A stretch of DNA of 64,000 bases from JAIPAN01 sp040403555. Lineage in GTDB: Bacteria > Bacteroidota > Bacteroidia > Sphingobacteriales > Sphingobacteriaceae. The translations under genes and the position numbers were made by a program. The stretch's first letter is position 1, and each line of letters opens with the position of its first letter. The notes under the pieces are model-generated. The model saw nothing but the letters and a program-made list of their open reading frames with translations, was not told the origin of the DNA and did not search any database. Shown here one piece after another: positions 53,213-61,138 of the stretch. The stretch lies in the NCBI GenBank assembly GCA_040403555.1, contig JBBAKN010000003.1, forward strand, positions 248,001-312,000. Direction: 5' to 3'.

Positions 53213-53824
53213 ATGAAAATTATAGCCGTTGGCCGTAACTACGCCGAACATGCAAAAGAACTGAACAATCCGTTACCAAGTCAGCCGGTAATTTTCATGA
53301 AACCAGATACGGCAATTTTACTACACAATGCCCCTTTTTACCATCCAACTTTTACCACGGATATACACCACGAAATTGAGGTAGTTCTAAAAATATGCAA
53401 AGAAGGAAAGCACATTGCCGAAAAATTTGCGCATACCTATTTCGATGAAGTTGGCTTAGGTATTGATTTTACTGCCCGAGATATTCAACAGCAGCACAAA
53501 GAAAAAGGCCTACCGTGGGAGTTAGCCAAATCTTTCGATCATTCGGCTCCAGTTAGTAAATTTATTGCCAAAGAAAGCTTGGGCGATTTAGAAAATTTAT
53601 CCTTCCAATTAGATCTAAATGGACAAAAAGTACAAACAGGAAATACCCGAGATCTACTATTCAGTTTCAACCGAATTATTGCCTTTATATCTCAATACAT
53701 CACCCTAAGAAAAGGCGATTTAATCTTTACCGGAACACCCGAAGGCGTAGGCAAAGTGAATATAGGCGATCATCTAGAAGGATACCTTGGAGAAGAAAAA
53801 TTACTAGATTTTCACATTAAATAA
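53213..53824 (+). CDS. Fumarylacetoacetate hydrolase family protein
   Basis: 203 residues, the short single-domain FAH fold. Metal ligands appear as Glu in HHEIEVVLKI (around 64-66), with GLGIDFTARDIQQQHKEKGLPWELAKSFD further on and FTGTPEGVGKV near 178. Bacterial members act as acylpyruvate hydrolases or oxaloacetate decarboxylases. That subgroup is likely but the substrate is unproven. It overlaps the M23 peptidase start by one base (TAATG), so they are coupled. Confidence 0.9.
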   Translation: MKIIAVGRNYAEHAKELNNPLPSQPVIFMKPDTAILLHNAPFYHPTFTTDIHHEIEVVLKICKEGKHIAEKFAHTYFDEVGLGIDFTARDIQQQHKEKGLPWELAKSFDHSAPVSKFIAKESLGDLENLSFQLDLNGQKVQTGNTRDLLFSFNRIIAFISQYITLRKGDLIFTGTPEGVGKVNIGDHLEGYLGEEKLLDFHIK

Positions 53825-55524
53825 TGCGGCTTAGTTTTCTTTTTCTTCTTTGCTTTTCGTTCGTATATACGCAGGCACAACCCTATAAAGATAGTAAATA
53901 CCCAAAAGAAGATTTCAGATACCCACTTGATTTAGCCCCATCCATAGCTGGTAGCTTTGGCGACTTGCGCCCCAACCATTTTCATTCGGGATTGGATTTT
54001 AGAACCAACCAACGTGAGGGTTACCCGGTATATGCCGTTTCCGATGGCTATATAGCTCGATTACGGGTACAAATTGGTGGTTTTGGGCAAGCCATTTACA
54101 TAAACCATCCGAGTGGCTATACCAGTGTGTACGCACACCTTAGCGCCTATGCCCCAAGCTTGGCTCAAAAAGTAAAAAGTACCCAATACCATTTAAAACA
54201 ATTTGAAGTAGATTTCCCCCTAGATTCGAGCCAAATTATAGTAAAAAAAGGGCAACTCATTGGCTGGTCTGGAAATACAGGAAGCTCTGGCGGCCCACAC
54301 CTACATTTCGAACTTCGCGATACGCAAACCGAAGAAACCAAAAACCCTCAACTATTTGGCTTAACTATTCCAGATGCAGTAAATCCGGAATTTAAAACGC
54401 TTTTTATATATGCCTTAAATGGTGTTCCTTTCTCCGAAAAAACCAACAGAAAAGCACTACCTATATTGGCTAGTAAAGGTGAATATCTGATAAATACCCC
54501 TCAGCCTTTACTTCTCCCAGCAGATGCAGGATTGGGCATAGTAGCACTAGACAGAACGAGCCTTCAAGGTGCTGCACATGGGCTTTATTCCATAGAATTA
54601 AGCCTCGATGAGCAAGTCATTTACAGCGCAAGCTGGGTACGGTTCAGCTTCGATCATACTAAAGCCATTAACAGCCAGCTTGATTATTATGCACTGAAAA
54701 ACACTGGAATTTCTATCCAAAAAAGCTTTGTAGACCCTGGAAATCCGTTGCAAATTTACAAAGAAGGTGATGGACACATTAAACTAAACGATAACCAAAT
54801 ACATCAGCTCCGATACACCATTAGCGATGTAGCTGGTAACACTAGCACTTTGAGTTTTGAGGTACAAAGAAACCCAACAAGCAGCATAAAGAAAGAAATA
54901 GTAAAAGAAAAGCTATTCTCTTGCACACAAGAAAATAGCTTTAGCAATGCAACGGTAAGTCTAAGCATTCCAAAAGGAACCTTATACAACGACATTACTT
55001 TTGAATATGCCAGCACAACTAAAATACCGCGAAGCTACTCGCCACAACACCGCATCTATAAAGCAAGCACACCTATACATCAAGCATACACCTTGAATAT
55101 TAAAGTTGATGGACCCATACCCGAAAAATTACAAGCTAAAACACTGATTAGAGATACCAAAGGAACTAGCTATGAAAGTACCTACCAAAATGGCTGGGTA
55201 AGTGCTCAAGTAAAATCATTTGGCACTTTCTACGTTACAATAGACTCGGTAGCACCAAGTATTGTACCCATTACGCTCAATAAAAACACAATAATGACAG
55301 AAAAAACTAAAGTAGTTTTTAAAATTGCAGATCAAATTTCAGGTATTGGAAAGTTTAATGGCACTATAGATGGGAATTGGGTATTGTTTGAATACGACCA
55401 AAAAACAAACAGCCTTTGGCATACATTTGATGAGAGAACTGAAGCGGGTACACACCACTTAGAACTCGAAGTAACAGATAAAAATGAAAATAAATCTACC
55501 TTTAAAACAACCTTTATTAAATAA
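53824..55524 (+). CDS. Exported M23 family metallopeptidase
   Basis: 566 residues. Signal peptide 1-18 (ending YTQA). The LytM/M23 domain is N-terminal at 35-170, with zinc ligands H54 and D58 in NHFHSGLDFR and H159 and H161 in GGPHLHFEL, so an intact active site. The remaining ~390 residues are beta-rich, with Ig-like strands (AGNTSTLSFEV, SGIGKFNGTIDGNW), probably binding or surface modules. M23 enzymes cut peptide cross-links in peptidoglycan. This N-terminal-peptidase arrangement is frequent in Bacteroidota. The bcp gene starts 2 bases after it. Confidence 0.9.
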   Translation: MRLSFLFLLCFSFVYTQAQPYKDSKYPKEDFRYPLDLAPSIAGSFGDLRPNHFHSGLDFRTNQREGYPVYAVSDGYIARLRVQIGGFGQAIYINHPSGYTSVYAHLSAYAPSLAQKVKSTQYHLKQFEVDFPLDSSQIIVKKGQLIGWSGNTGSSGGPHLHFELRDTQTEETKNPQLFGLTIPDAVNPEFKTLFIYALNGVPFSEKTNRKALPILASKGEYLINTPQPLLLPADAGLGIVALDRTSLQGAAHGLYSIELSLDEQVIYSASWVRFSFDHTKAINSQLDYYALKNTGISIQKSFVDPGNPLQIYKEGDGHIKLNDNQIHQLRYTISDVAGNTSTLSFEVQRNPTSSIKKEIVKEKLFSCTQENSFSNATVSLSIPKGTLYNDITFEYASTTKIPRSYSPQHRIYKASTPIHQAYTLNIKVDGPIPEKLQAKTLIRDTKGTSYESTYQNGWVSAQVKSFGTFYVTIDSVAPSIVPITLNKNTIMTEKTKVVFKIADQISGIGKFNGTIDGNWVLFEYDQKTNSLWHTFDERTEAGTHHLELEVTDKNENKSTFKTTFIK

Positions 55525-55526
55525 TT

Positions 55527-55988
55527 ATGGCAACAGTAAAACAAGGCGATTTAGCTCCGGCTTTTAGCGTAAACGATCAAAATGGAAATCAGGTTTCATT
55601 GAGTGATTTTCTAGGAAAAACAGTAATACTTTTCTTCTATCCAAAAGATGCCACACCCGGTTGTACGGCAGAAGCCTGCGATTTTAGAGACAATTACCAA
55701 TCCTTACAAGACAAAGGCTTGGTTCTACTAGGCGTAAGCACCGACGATGAAAAATCTCACGCTAAATTTATTGGGAAGTTTCAACTACCCTTTACGTTAT
55801 TGGCAGACACCGATAAAAAGTTAGTAGAAGCGTACGGTGTTTGGGTAGAAAAAAGCATGTATGGTAAAATTTATATGGGCACCGCACGTAAAACCTTCAT
55901 AATTAATGCCGAAGGAAAAATTGCCCATATCATCGAAAAGGTAGAAACAAGTCGGGCAAGCCAACAAGTACTTGATTTGCTCGGCTAA
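55527..55988 (+). CDS. bcp: Thioredoxin-dependent thiol peroxidase Bcp (atypical 2-Cys peroxiredoxin)
   Basis: 153 residues. Peroxidatic Cys46 in DATPGCTAEACDFR and a resolving Cys51 five residues on, the BCP arrangement. GVSTDDEKSHAKFIGKFQLPF and TARKTFIINAEGKIAHI are family motifs. It reduces peroxides with electrons from thioredoxin, whose gene lies 5 kb downstream. It is placed 2 bases after the M23 gene. Confidence 0.94.
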   Translation: MATVKQGDLAPAFSVNDQNGNQVSLSDFLGKTVILFFYPKDATPGCTAEACDFRDNYQSLQDKGLVLLGVSTDDEKSHAKFIGKFQLPFTLLADTDKKLVEAYGVWVEKSMYGKIYMGTARKTFIINAEGKIAHIIEKVETSRASQQVLDLLG

Positions 55989-56050
55989 ATTTGTGAATAA
56001 AAAAGCTTCGATGTGTAAAACTTAGGCCACAAATACCCAAAGCATTGGGT

Positions 56051-56058
56051 TAATTTTG
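56051..56058 (+). promoter_or_regulatory. Candidate Bacteroidota -7 box (TAATTTTG) of the transketolase genes
   Basis: TAATTTTG matches TAnnTTTG exactly and ends 20 bases before the ATG at 56079. It overlaps an in-frame GTG at 56058, which makes that GTG unlikely as the start. It follows bcp by 63 bases. Confidence 0.4.
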
Positions 56059-56078
56059 TGCCTAAGAACAAACCACCT

Positions 56079-56924
56079 ATGGCCACAGATACCCATCGCT
56101 TAACCCAAATTGCCAGCCAAGTACGTAGAGATATATTACGCATGGTACACGCCTGCCAATCCGGACACCCGGGTGGCTCATTAGGCTGTACAGACTTTCT
56201 GGTAGCCCTATATTTCGATACCCTAAAACACCATACCAATTTTAGTATGGATGGCAAAAATGAAGACATCTTCTTTTTATCAAACGGACATATTTCGCCA
56301 GTTTTTTACAGCGTGCTGGCCCGTTCCGGCTATTTTGATGTAAAAGAACTAGCCACTTTCCGTAAATTAAATACACGCCTTCAAGGGCATCCAACCACCC
56401 ACGAACACCTACCAGGAGTACGTATAGCATCAGGGTCGCTTGGCCAAGGCCTTTCGGTAGCTATTGGTGCCGCACTTACTAAAAAGCTAAATAAAGATGC
56501 TTCATTGGTATACTGTTTACACGGCGATGGTGAATTGCAAGAAGGCCAAATTTGGGAAGCAGCCATGTATGCGCCCTACCATAAAGTAGATAATCTGATT
56601 GCCACCGTTGATGTAAATGGACAGCAAATTGATGGCTCAACAGAGCAGGTTTTATCATTAGGTAATTTAAGAGCCAAATGGGAGGCTTTTGGTTGGGAAG
56701 TTTTGAATATGAATGGCAACGATATGGCCGACTTACAAAGAGGTCTTGCTGAAGCAAAAAGCAAAACCGGAAAAGGAAAACCCGTGCTTATTTTAATGAA
56801 AACCGAAATGGGCAATGGCGTCGATTTTATGATGCACTCCCACAAATGGCATGGCATTGCACCAAGCGACGAGCAATTAGCCGCCGCATTGGGCCAATTA
56901 GAAGAAACTTTAGGCGACTATTAA
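56079..56924 (+). CDS. Transketolase, N-terminal (TPP-binding) subunit
   Basis: 281 residues from ATG at 56079 (MATDTHRLTQIAS). Seen: CQSGHPGGSLGCTDFLVALYF (begins ~residue 25), GSLGQGLSVAIGAALTKK, and the TPP motif HGDGELQEGQIWEA ending ...DVNGQQIDGS. It covers the pyrophosphate half of transketolase, the other half being the next gene. Split transketolases are frequent in anaerobes and Bacteroidota. It acts in the pentose phosphate pathway; some split pairs function in other sugar metabolism. Confidence 0.9.
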   Translation: MATDTHRLTQIASQVRRDILRMVHACQSGHPGGSLGCTDFLVALYFDTLKHHTNFSMDGKNEDIFFLSNGHISPVFYSVLARSGYFDVKELATFRKLNTRLQGHPTTHEHLPGVRIASGSLGQGLSVAIGAALTKKLNKDASLVYCLHGDGELQEGQIWEAAMYAPYHKVDNLIATVDVNGQQIDGSTEQVLSLGNLRAKWEAFGWEVLNMNGNDMADLQRGLAEAKSKTGKGKPVLILMKTEMGNGVDFMMHSHKWHGIAPSDEQLAAALGQLEETLGDY

Positions 56925-56939
56925 TCAGCAACACACCTC

Positions 56940-57902
56940 ATGAAAAAATATACATATACCGAGAAAAAAGATACCCGTTCTGGGTTTGGTGCTGGTTTAG
57001 TAGAAGCCGGAAAACAAAACGAAAATGTAGTGGCGCTTTGTGCCGACTTAACGGGCTCCTTAAAAATGGATGCCTTTCAGAAAGAATTCCCCGATCGTTT
57101 TTTCCAAGTGGGCATTGCCGAAGCCAACATGATTGGCATTGCAGCAGGTCTAACTATTGGGGGTAAAATTCCCTTTACCGGAACCTTTGCCAACTTTTCT
57201 ACCGGCCGAGTGTACGATCAAATTCGTCAATCGGTTGCCTACTCCGATAAGAACGTAAAAATTTGCGCTTCACATGCGGGTTTAACCCTTGGTGAAGACG
57301 GTGCTACCCACCAAATTTTAGAAGATATTGGCTTAATGAAAATGCTCCCAGGCATGACGGTTATAAACCCTTGCGATTACAACCAAACCAAAGCCGCCAC
57401 CATTGCCATTGCCCAGTATGAAGGTCCGGTATACCTACGTTTCGGTCGCCCTAGCGTACCTGTTTTTACAGATGTCGACCAGAAATTTGAAATTGGCAAA
57501 GCTTGGATGGTGAACGAAGGAAAAGATGTGAGCATATTTGCCACCGGCCACTTGGTTTGGAAAGCCATTGAAGCCGGCGAAAAACTAGCCGAAATGGGTA
57601 TTGATGCAGAAATTATAAATATCCATACCATTAAACCTTTAGATGCGCAAGCCATCTTACAATCGGTAGCAAAAACCGGATGTGTAGTTTCGGCCGAAGA
57701 ACACAATCGTTTAGGAGGATTAGGAGATACTATTGCGCAAGTATTGGCACAAAACCTCCCTACTCCGCAAGAGTATGTAGCCGTAAACGATAGTTTTGGC
57801 GAAAGTGGCACACCCGACCAATTAATGGAGAAATACGGTTTAAGTACCGAAGCCATTATTGCTGCCGTGCAAAAAGTACTAGCTAGAAAAACCGCCAAAT
57901 AA
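56940..57902 (+). CDS. Transketolase, C-terminal (pyrimidine-binding) subunit
   Basis: 320 residues. The pyrimidine-binding domain covers ~1-160: VALCADLTGSLKMDAF, then the family's FQVGIAEANMIGIAAGL near 55-72 with the catalytic Glu, and ASHAGLTLGEDGATHQ. A C-terminal transketolase domain follows (INIHTIKPLDAQAIL near 220-235, SAEEHNRLGGLGD). It pairs with the preceding subunit, 15 bases away. A perfect palindrome begins immediately after its stop codon. Confidence 0.93.
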   Translation: MKKYTYTEKKDTRSGFGAGLVEAGKQNENVVALCADLTGSLKMDAFQKEFPDRFFQVGIAEANMIGIAAGLTIGGKIPFTGTFANFSTGRVYDQIRQSVAYSDKNVKICASHAGLTLGEDGATHQILEDIGLMKMLPGMTVINPCDYNQTKAATIAIAQYEGPVYLRFGRPSVPVFTDVDQKFEIGKAWMVNEGKDVSIFATGHLVWKAIEAGEKLAEMGIDAEIINIHTIKPLDAQAILQSVAKTGCVVSAEEHNRLGGLGDTIAQVLAQNLPTPQEYVAVNDSFGESGTPDQLMEKYGLSTEAIIAAVQKVLARKTAK

Positions 57903-57922
57903 AATTCAGTAGCTACTGAATT
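57903..57922. promoter_or_regulatory. Perfect 20-bp palindrome before the sigma-factor operon
   Basis: AATTCAGTAGCTACTGAATT reads the same on both strands without a spacer. It starts right after the transketolase stop and ends 17 bases before the sigma factor ATG. Candidate operator for a dimeric regulator; no T run follows, so a terminator is less likely. Confidence 0.5.
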
Positions 57923-57939
57923 GGGCTAACATACCACGA

Positions 57940-58488
57940 ATGCCACTATCAGATGCTGAAATATTAGTACAGTTTGCTGGGGAAAAAACCCGCAATGCTG
58001 CCTTTGCACACCTGGTAGAAAAATATCAACAGAAAATTTATTGGCATGTACGACGCATGGTGGTAAGCCACGACGATGCCGACGACTTGGTGCAAGAAAT
58101 TTTTATAAAAGTTTGGAACAACCTCGACCGTTTCCGCCAAGATGCCCAACTATATAGCTGGATGTACCGCATTGCTAGTAACGAATGCCTGCAATTTCTG
58201 CAAAAAAAGAAACGACAAAACACCACATCTTTTGATGAGTTAACCGAAAACACGGCCGACAATTTTGGCACGTCGGATGGTTTTAGTGGCGATCAAATTC
58301 AACAAAAATTATACAGGGCTATTGAAACCTTGCCTGAAAAGCAGAAACTAATTTTTCAGATGAAATATTTCGAAGAGATGAAATATGAAGAAATTTCTTC
58401 AGTATTGGGAACCAGCTTAGGTGCATTAAAAGCCTCCTTTCACTTGGCCGTAAAAAAGATAGAACAACAATTAATACAACACGATTAA
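57940..58488 (+). CDS. ECF-type RNA polymerase sigma factor
   Basis: 182 residues. Region 2 (about 25-95) includes YWHVRRMVVSHDDADDLVQEIFIKVWNNLDRF and YSWMYRIASNECLQFL; region 4 (about 125-178) includes LPEKQKLIFQMKYFEEMKYEEIS, the helix-turn-helix. Length and lack of other domains place it in the ECF group. A membrane-anchored small protein and a Spy-like periplasmic protein follow, suggesting an envelope-stress circuit. No matching anti-sigma zinc motif is seen. Confidence 0.92.
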   Translation: MPLSDAEILVQFAGEKTRNAAFAHLVEKYQQKIYWHVRRMVVSHDDADDLVQEIFIKVWNNLDRFRQDAQLYSWMYRIASNECLQFLQKKKRQNTTSFDELTENTADNFGTSDGFSGDQIQQKLYRAIETLPEKQKLIFQMKYFEEMKYEEISSVLGTSLGALKASFHLAVKKIEQQLIQHD

Positions 58489-58519
58489 ACCTTTAGTAAA
58501 CAATTACATCTAAAACACG

Positions 58520-58942
58520 ATGACACGCAAAAAAAACATAGAAGATTGGGGAAGCGAAGCACCTTTTTTGGCTGGCATGGAAAAAATAAATCCATATACG
58601 GTGCCAAATGGTTACTTTGAAGACTTGAAATCTGCTATTTTAGCTCGTACTACACAAGCAACAGAAACTGTTGCAAAACCTAAGGTTATTCAAATATGGA
58701 TGCGCTATGCAGCAGCAGCCTGTATTACCTTGGTAGCGGGTACCTTTGTGTATTTAAATCAAGAATCTGCGAAAATGCCAAATTTCGATGCCATCCCAGA
58801 TCAAGAAATTGTTAGCTATTTGCAAACAAATATAGACGAATCGGACACCGAATTGATGCTAGTAAACACCGAAAAACTACATTTAGAAGAAAAAAATGTC
58901 AGTACACAAGAATTAGAAAATTACGTTAATCAAGTATTATGA
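58520..58942 (+). CDS. Small single-helix membrane protein, possible anti-sigma factor
   Basis: 140 residues. Cytoplasmic-looking N-terminus (KNIEDWGSEAPFLAGMEKINPYTVPNG... up to residue 57), one membrane helix (about 58-78, MRYAAAACITLVAGTFVYL), and an acidic C-terminal part outside (ESDTELMLVNTEKL). No zinc-binding HxxxCxxC motif, so it is not a ZAS-type anti-sigma. The position between a sigma factor and a Spy-like protein makes an anti-sigma role likely but unproven. It overlaps the next gene by 4 bases. Confidence 0.65.
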   Translation: MTRKKNIEDWGSEAPFLAGMEKINPYTVPNGYFEDLKSAILARTTQATETVAKPKVIQIWMRYAAAACITLVAGTFVYLNQESAKMPNFDAIPDQEIVSYLQTNIDESDTELMLVNTEKLHLEEKNVSTQELENYVNQVL

Positions 58943-59448
58943 AAAATCTATTTTTAAAATCAGTACTCATGGTAAGCCTTGTTGTCCTAGGTTTTGGGGC
59001 AGCTCAAGCGCAAATCAATCCACGTCAAAATCGCCCTGGTGGACCTCCCCCTCCACCAAGAGATTTTAGAGGTGACAGGCCAGCACCAAGAAATCAAGAA
59101 GATCGTATGGAGCGTTTAGAAACTGCAAAAATTGCCTTTCTCACACAACGGATAGATTTGACTAGCCGTGAAGCAGAAAAGTTTTGGCCGGTGTATAACC
59201 AATTTCAGAATGAGCTGAAAGCTTTAATGCAACAACGTAAAAGCGATATGCAAAAACAAGATCAATTATCTGCTAATGATCAAATTGATAGGCAACTAGA
59301 CATGGAGAGTAAAGTACTCGAGCTAAAAAAACGCTATACCCGTGAATTTGGCAAAGTGTTGCCCACCGAAAAAATAGTAAGCTTATTTCAGGCAGAGAAA
59401 GATTTTAAAAATGAGTTGATTAAAGAACTCAGAGAACGAAAACAATAA
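58939..59448 (+). CDS. Spy/CpxP-like periplasmic protein
   Basis: 169 residues. Signal peptide 1-23 (ending AAQAQ). A short proline-rich linker (NRPGGPPPPPRDFRG) precedes three or four long charged helices: TAKIAFLTQRIDLTSREAEKF, VYNQFQNELKALMQQ and LKKRYTREFGKVLPTEK. The LTSREAEKFWPVYNQF phrase is reminiscent of the LTxxQ-type repeats of Spy/CpxP. Such proteins act as periplasmic chaperones or stress sensors. It is the third member of the sigma-factor trio and its start overlaps the gene before it. Confidence 0.72.
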   Translation: MKNLFLKSVLMVSLVVLGFGAAQAQINPRQNRPGGPPPPPRDFRGDRPAPRNQEDRMERLETAKIAFLTQRIDLTSREAEKFWPVYNQFQNELKALMQQRKSDMQKQDQLSANDQIDRQLDMESKVLELKKRYTREFGKVLPTEKIVSLFQAEKDFKNELIKELRERKQ

Positions 59449-59470
59449 TTTTGGTTAATAATTTGTTTCG

Positions 59471-59502
59471 AAGGCCTTCAGGTAAATCTGAAGGCCTTTT
59501 TT
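59471..59502 (+). terminator. Terminator after the sigma-factor trio
   Basis: AAGGCCTTCAG / CTGAAGGCCTT, an 11-bp perfect stem with loop GTAAAT, runs into TTTTTT. It lies 22 bases after the stop codon at 59448. Confidence 0.92.
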
Positions 59503-59503
59503 G

Positions 59504-59511
59504 TATGTTTG
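59504..59511 (+). promoter_or_regulatory. Candidate Bacteroidota -7 box (TATGTTTG) of the aminotransferase
   Basis: TATGTTTG matches TAnnTTTG exactly, begins right after the terminator and ends 3 bases before the ATG at 59515. It implies a start at or inside the first codons. Confidence 0.4.
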
Positions 59512-59514
59512 CAT

Positions 59515-60699
59515 ATGCTTAGCACCAAACAGCTTTTTTTATTAAACACCGCACAAACTTCTACTAGCCCAAAACTACTAGAAATTGAACGGGCTGAGGG
59601 TTTATATTTATATAGCCCCGATGGAAAACGATACCTCGACTTTGTATCGGGTTTTGCGGTGAGCAATTTAGGTCATCGGCACCCAAAAGTAGTAGAGGCC
59701 ATAAAAAAGCAGGTGGATAGCTATTTACACCTCACTGTATACGGCGAATATGTACAAGCACCGCAAGTACAATTTGCACAAAAGTTAGTTTCCGTATTGC
59801 CCTCGTCGCTTAACTCCGTTTATTTTGTTAATTCGGGAGCAGAAGCCACCGAAGGAGCTCTAAAATTGGCCAAGCGTTTTACCAACCGATCGGAAATTAT
59901 TGCTTTTAATGGCTCCTACCACGGCAGCACCCACGGTGCGCTAAGCGTAATGGGCAACGAAGAATACAAACAAGCGTATCGGCCACTATTGCCAGATATT
60001 CGCTTCATACACCTAAATCAGCTGGAGCAATTGGCTCATATTAGTAAGAATACAGCCGCGGTTATTCTAGAAAGCATACAAGGCGAAGCAGGCATTAGAG
60101 TGCCCGATAAAGCTTATATGCAAGCGCTTCGAAAGCGTTGCACCGAAACCGGTACCTTACTCATTTTAGATGAAATTCAGGCTGGCTTTGGGCGCACAGG
60201 CAAGCTCTTTGCTTTTGAACATTTTGACATCGTGCCCGATGTAGTATTATTAGCTAAAAGTATGGGCGGAGGTATGCCAATTGGCGCCTTTGTAGCCGCT
60301 AAAGAGGTAATGGATGTGTTGAAAGAAAACCCCATTTTAGGGCATATCACTACCTTTGGTGGGCACCCGGTAAGTTGTGCAGCCGGCTTGGCTAGCTTAA
60401 CTGCGCTTTTAGAAGAAAAACTAATAGCTGGTGTGGCAGCTAAAGAAGCACTTTTTAGAGAACGTTTAATCCACCCTAAGATTAAAGAAATACGGGGAAA
60501 AGGCCTCATGCTTTGCATAGAGGTAAGCGATTTTGAATTGGTACACAAGGTAGCAAGCTACTGCCAAGAACATGGCCTCATTATCGATTGGTTTTTACAT
60601 TGCTGTACGGCCTTGCGCATTGCTCCACCACTTACTATTGGTGAACCAGAAATTGAAGAAGCCTGCACCCTTCTCCTGGAAGCCCTGGATAAAGCATAA
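59515..60699 (+). CDS. Class III aminotransferase (acetylornithine / ornithine-type)
   Basis: 394 residues from ATG at 59515 (MLSTKQLF); a TTG two codons upstream lies inside a promoter box. PLP lysine K248 in LLAKSMGGGMPIG; DEIQAGFGRTGK at 219-230 holds the ring-N Asp, and NSGAEATEGALKLAKRF and SYHGSTHG bind the phosphate and ring. Members include acetylornithine, ornithine, 4-aminobutyrate and putrescine aminotransferases; sequence alone does not decide. No arginine-pathway neighbours are present. It ends at a strong terminator shared with trxA. Confidence 0.88.
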   Translation: MLSTKQLFLLNTAQTSTSPKLLEIERAEGLYLYSPDGKRYLDFVSGFAVSNLGHRHPKVVEAIKKQVDSYLHLTVYGEYVQAPQVQFAQKLVSVLPSSLNSVYFVNSGAEATEGALKLAKRFTNRSEIIAFNGSYHGSTHGALSVMGNEEYKQAYRPLLPDIRFIHLNQLEQLAHISKNTAAVILESIQGEAGIRVPDKAYMQALRKRCTETGTLLILDEIQAGFGRTGKLFAFEHFDIVPDVVLLAKSMGGGMPIGAFVAAKEVMDVLKENPILGHITTFGGHPVSCAAGLASLTALLEEKLIAGVAAKEALFRERLIHPKIKEIRGKGLMLCIEVSDFELVHKVASYCQEHGLIIDWFLHCCTALRIAPPLTIGEPEIEEACTLLLEALDKA

Positions 60700-60729
60700 A
60701 AAAGCCCCGCCAATTGGCGGGGCTTTTTT
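60698..60729. terminator. Bidirectional terminator between the aminotransferase and trxA
   Basis: AAAAAAGCCCCGCC pairs with GGCGGGGCTTTTTT around AATT, a perfect inverted repeat of 14 bp with A and T runs at both ends. Confidence 0.95.
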
Positions 60730-60743
60730 GCTGTATTAATATA

Positions 60744-61061
60744 TTACAATTGAGCTGTAAGCTTTTGCGCTAAAACCGATTTAGGCACCGCACCAATTTG
60801 TTTATCTACAATTTCGCCACCTTTAAAAAATAATAAAGCCGGAATATTACGAATACCGAATTTCATTGAAATTTCGGGGTTGCTATCTACATCTACTTTA
60901 CCTACCACAGCTTTGCCTTCAAATTCTTTGGCTAGCTCTTCTACCACCGGGCCTACCATGCGGCAGGGGCCACACCATTCTGCCCAAAAATCTACCAATA
61001 CGGGTTTATCTGATTTTAATACAACTTCATCGAAGTTTGCATCTGTAATTACTAGTGCCAT
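60744..61061 (-). CDS. trxA: Thioredoxin
   Basis: 105 residues, a single thioredoxin domain. Active site WAEWCGPCRMV with C30 and C33; VDFWAEW before it and the cis-Pro segment GIRNIPALLFFKGG at ~71-84. It reduces cytosolic disulfides and supplies electrons to peroxiredoxins such as Bcp. A TATATTTG box lies about 25 bases upstream of its ATG. Confidence 0.96.
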   Translation of the reverse strand: MALVITDANFDEVVLKSDKPVLVDFWAEWCGPCRMVGPVVEELAKEFEGKAVVGKVDVDSNPEISMKFGIRNIPALLFFKGGEIVDKQIGAVPKSVLAQKLTAQL

Positions 61062-61086
61062 GTTTTTATCTTTTTAAATGAATAGT

Positions 61087-61094
61087 CAAATATA
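61087..61094 (-). promoter_or_regulatory. Candidate Bacteroidota -7 box (TATATTTG) of trxA
   Basis: Minus-strand TATATTTG is an exact TAnnTTTG match ending 25 bases before the trxA ATG at 61061. It implies a leader of roughly 18 bases. Confidence 0.45.
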
Positions 61095-61138
61095 CGCCAT
61101 TGCTCGGCTTAGAAAAATTATCGGCCACCTTTGTGACA

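Noticed and set aside
56058..56078. GTG start seven codons upstream of the transketolase ATG
   Set aside because: It overlaps the TAATTTTG promoter box and would add an unconserved N-terminal extension.
57377..57898. Minus-strand frame of 173 codons
   Set aside because: Antisense to the transketolase C-terminal subunit, which has complete motifs.
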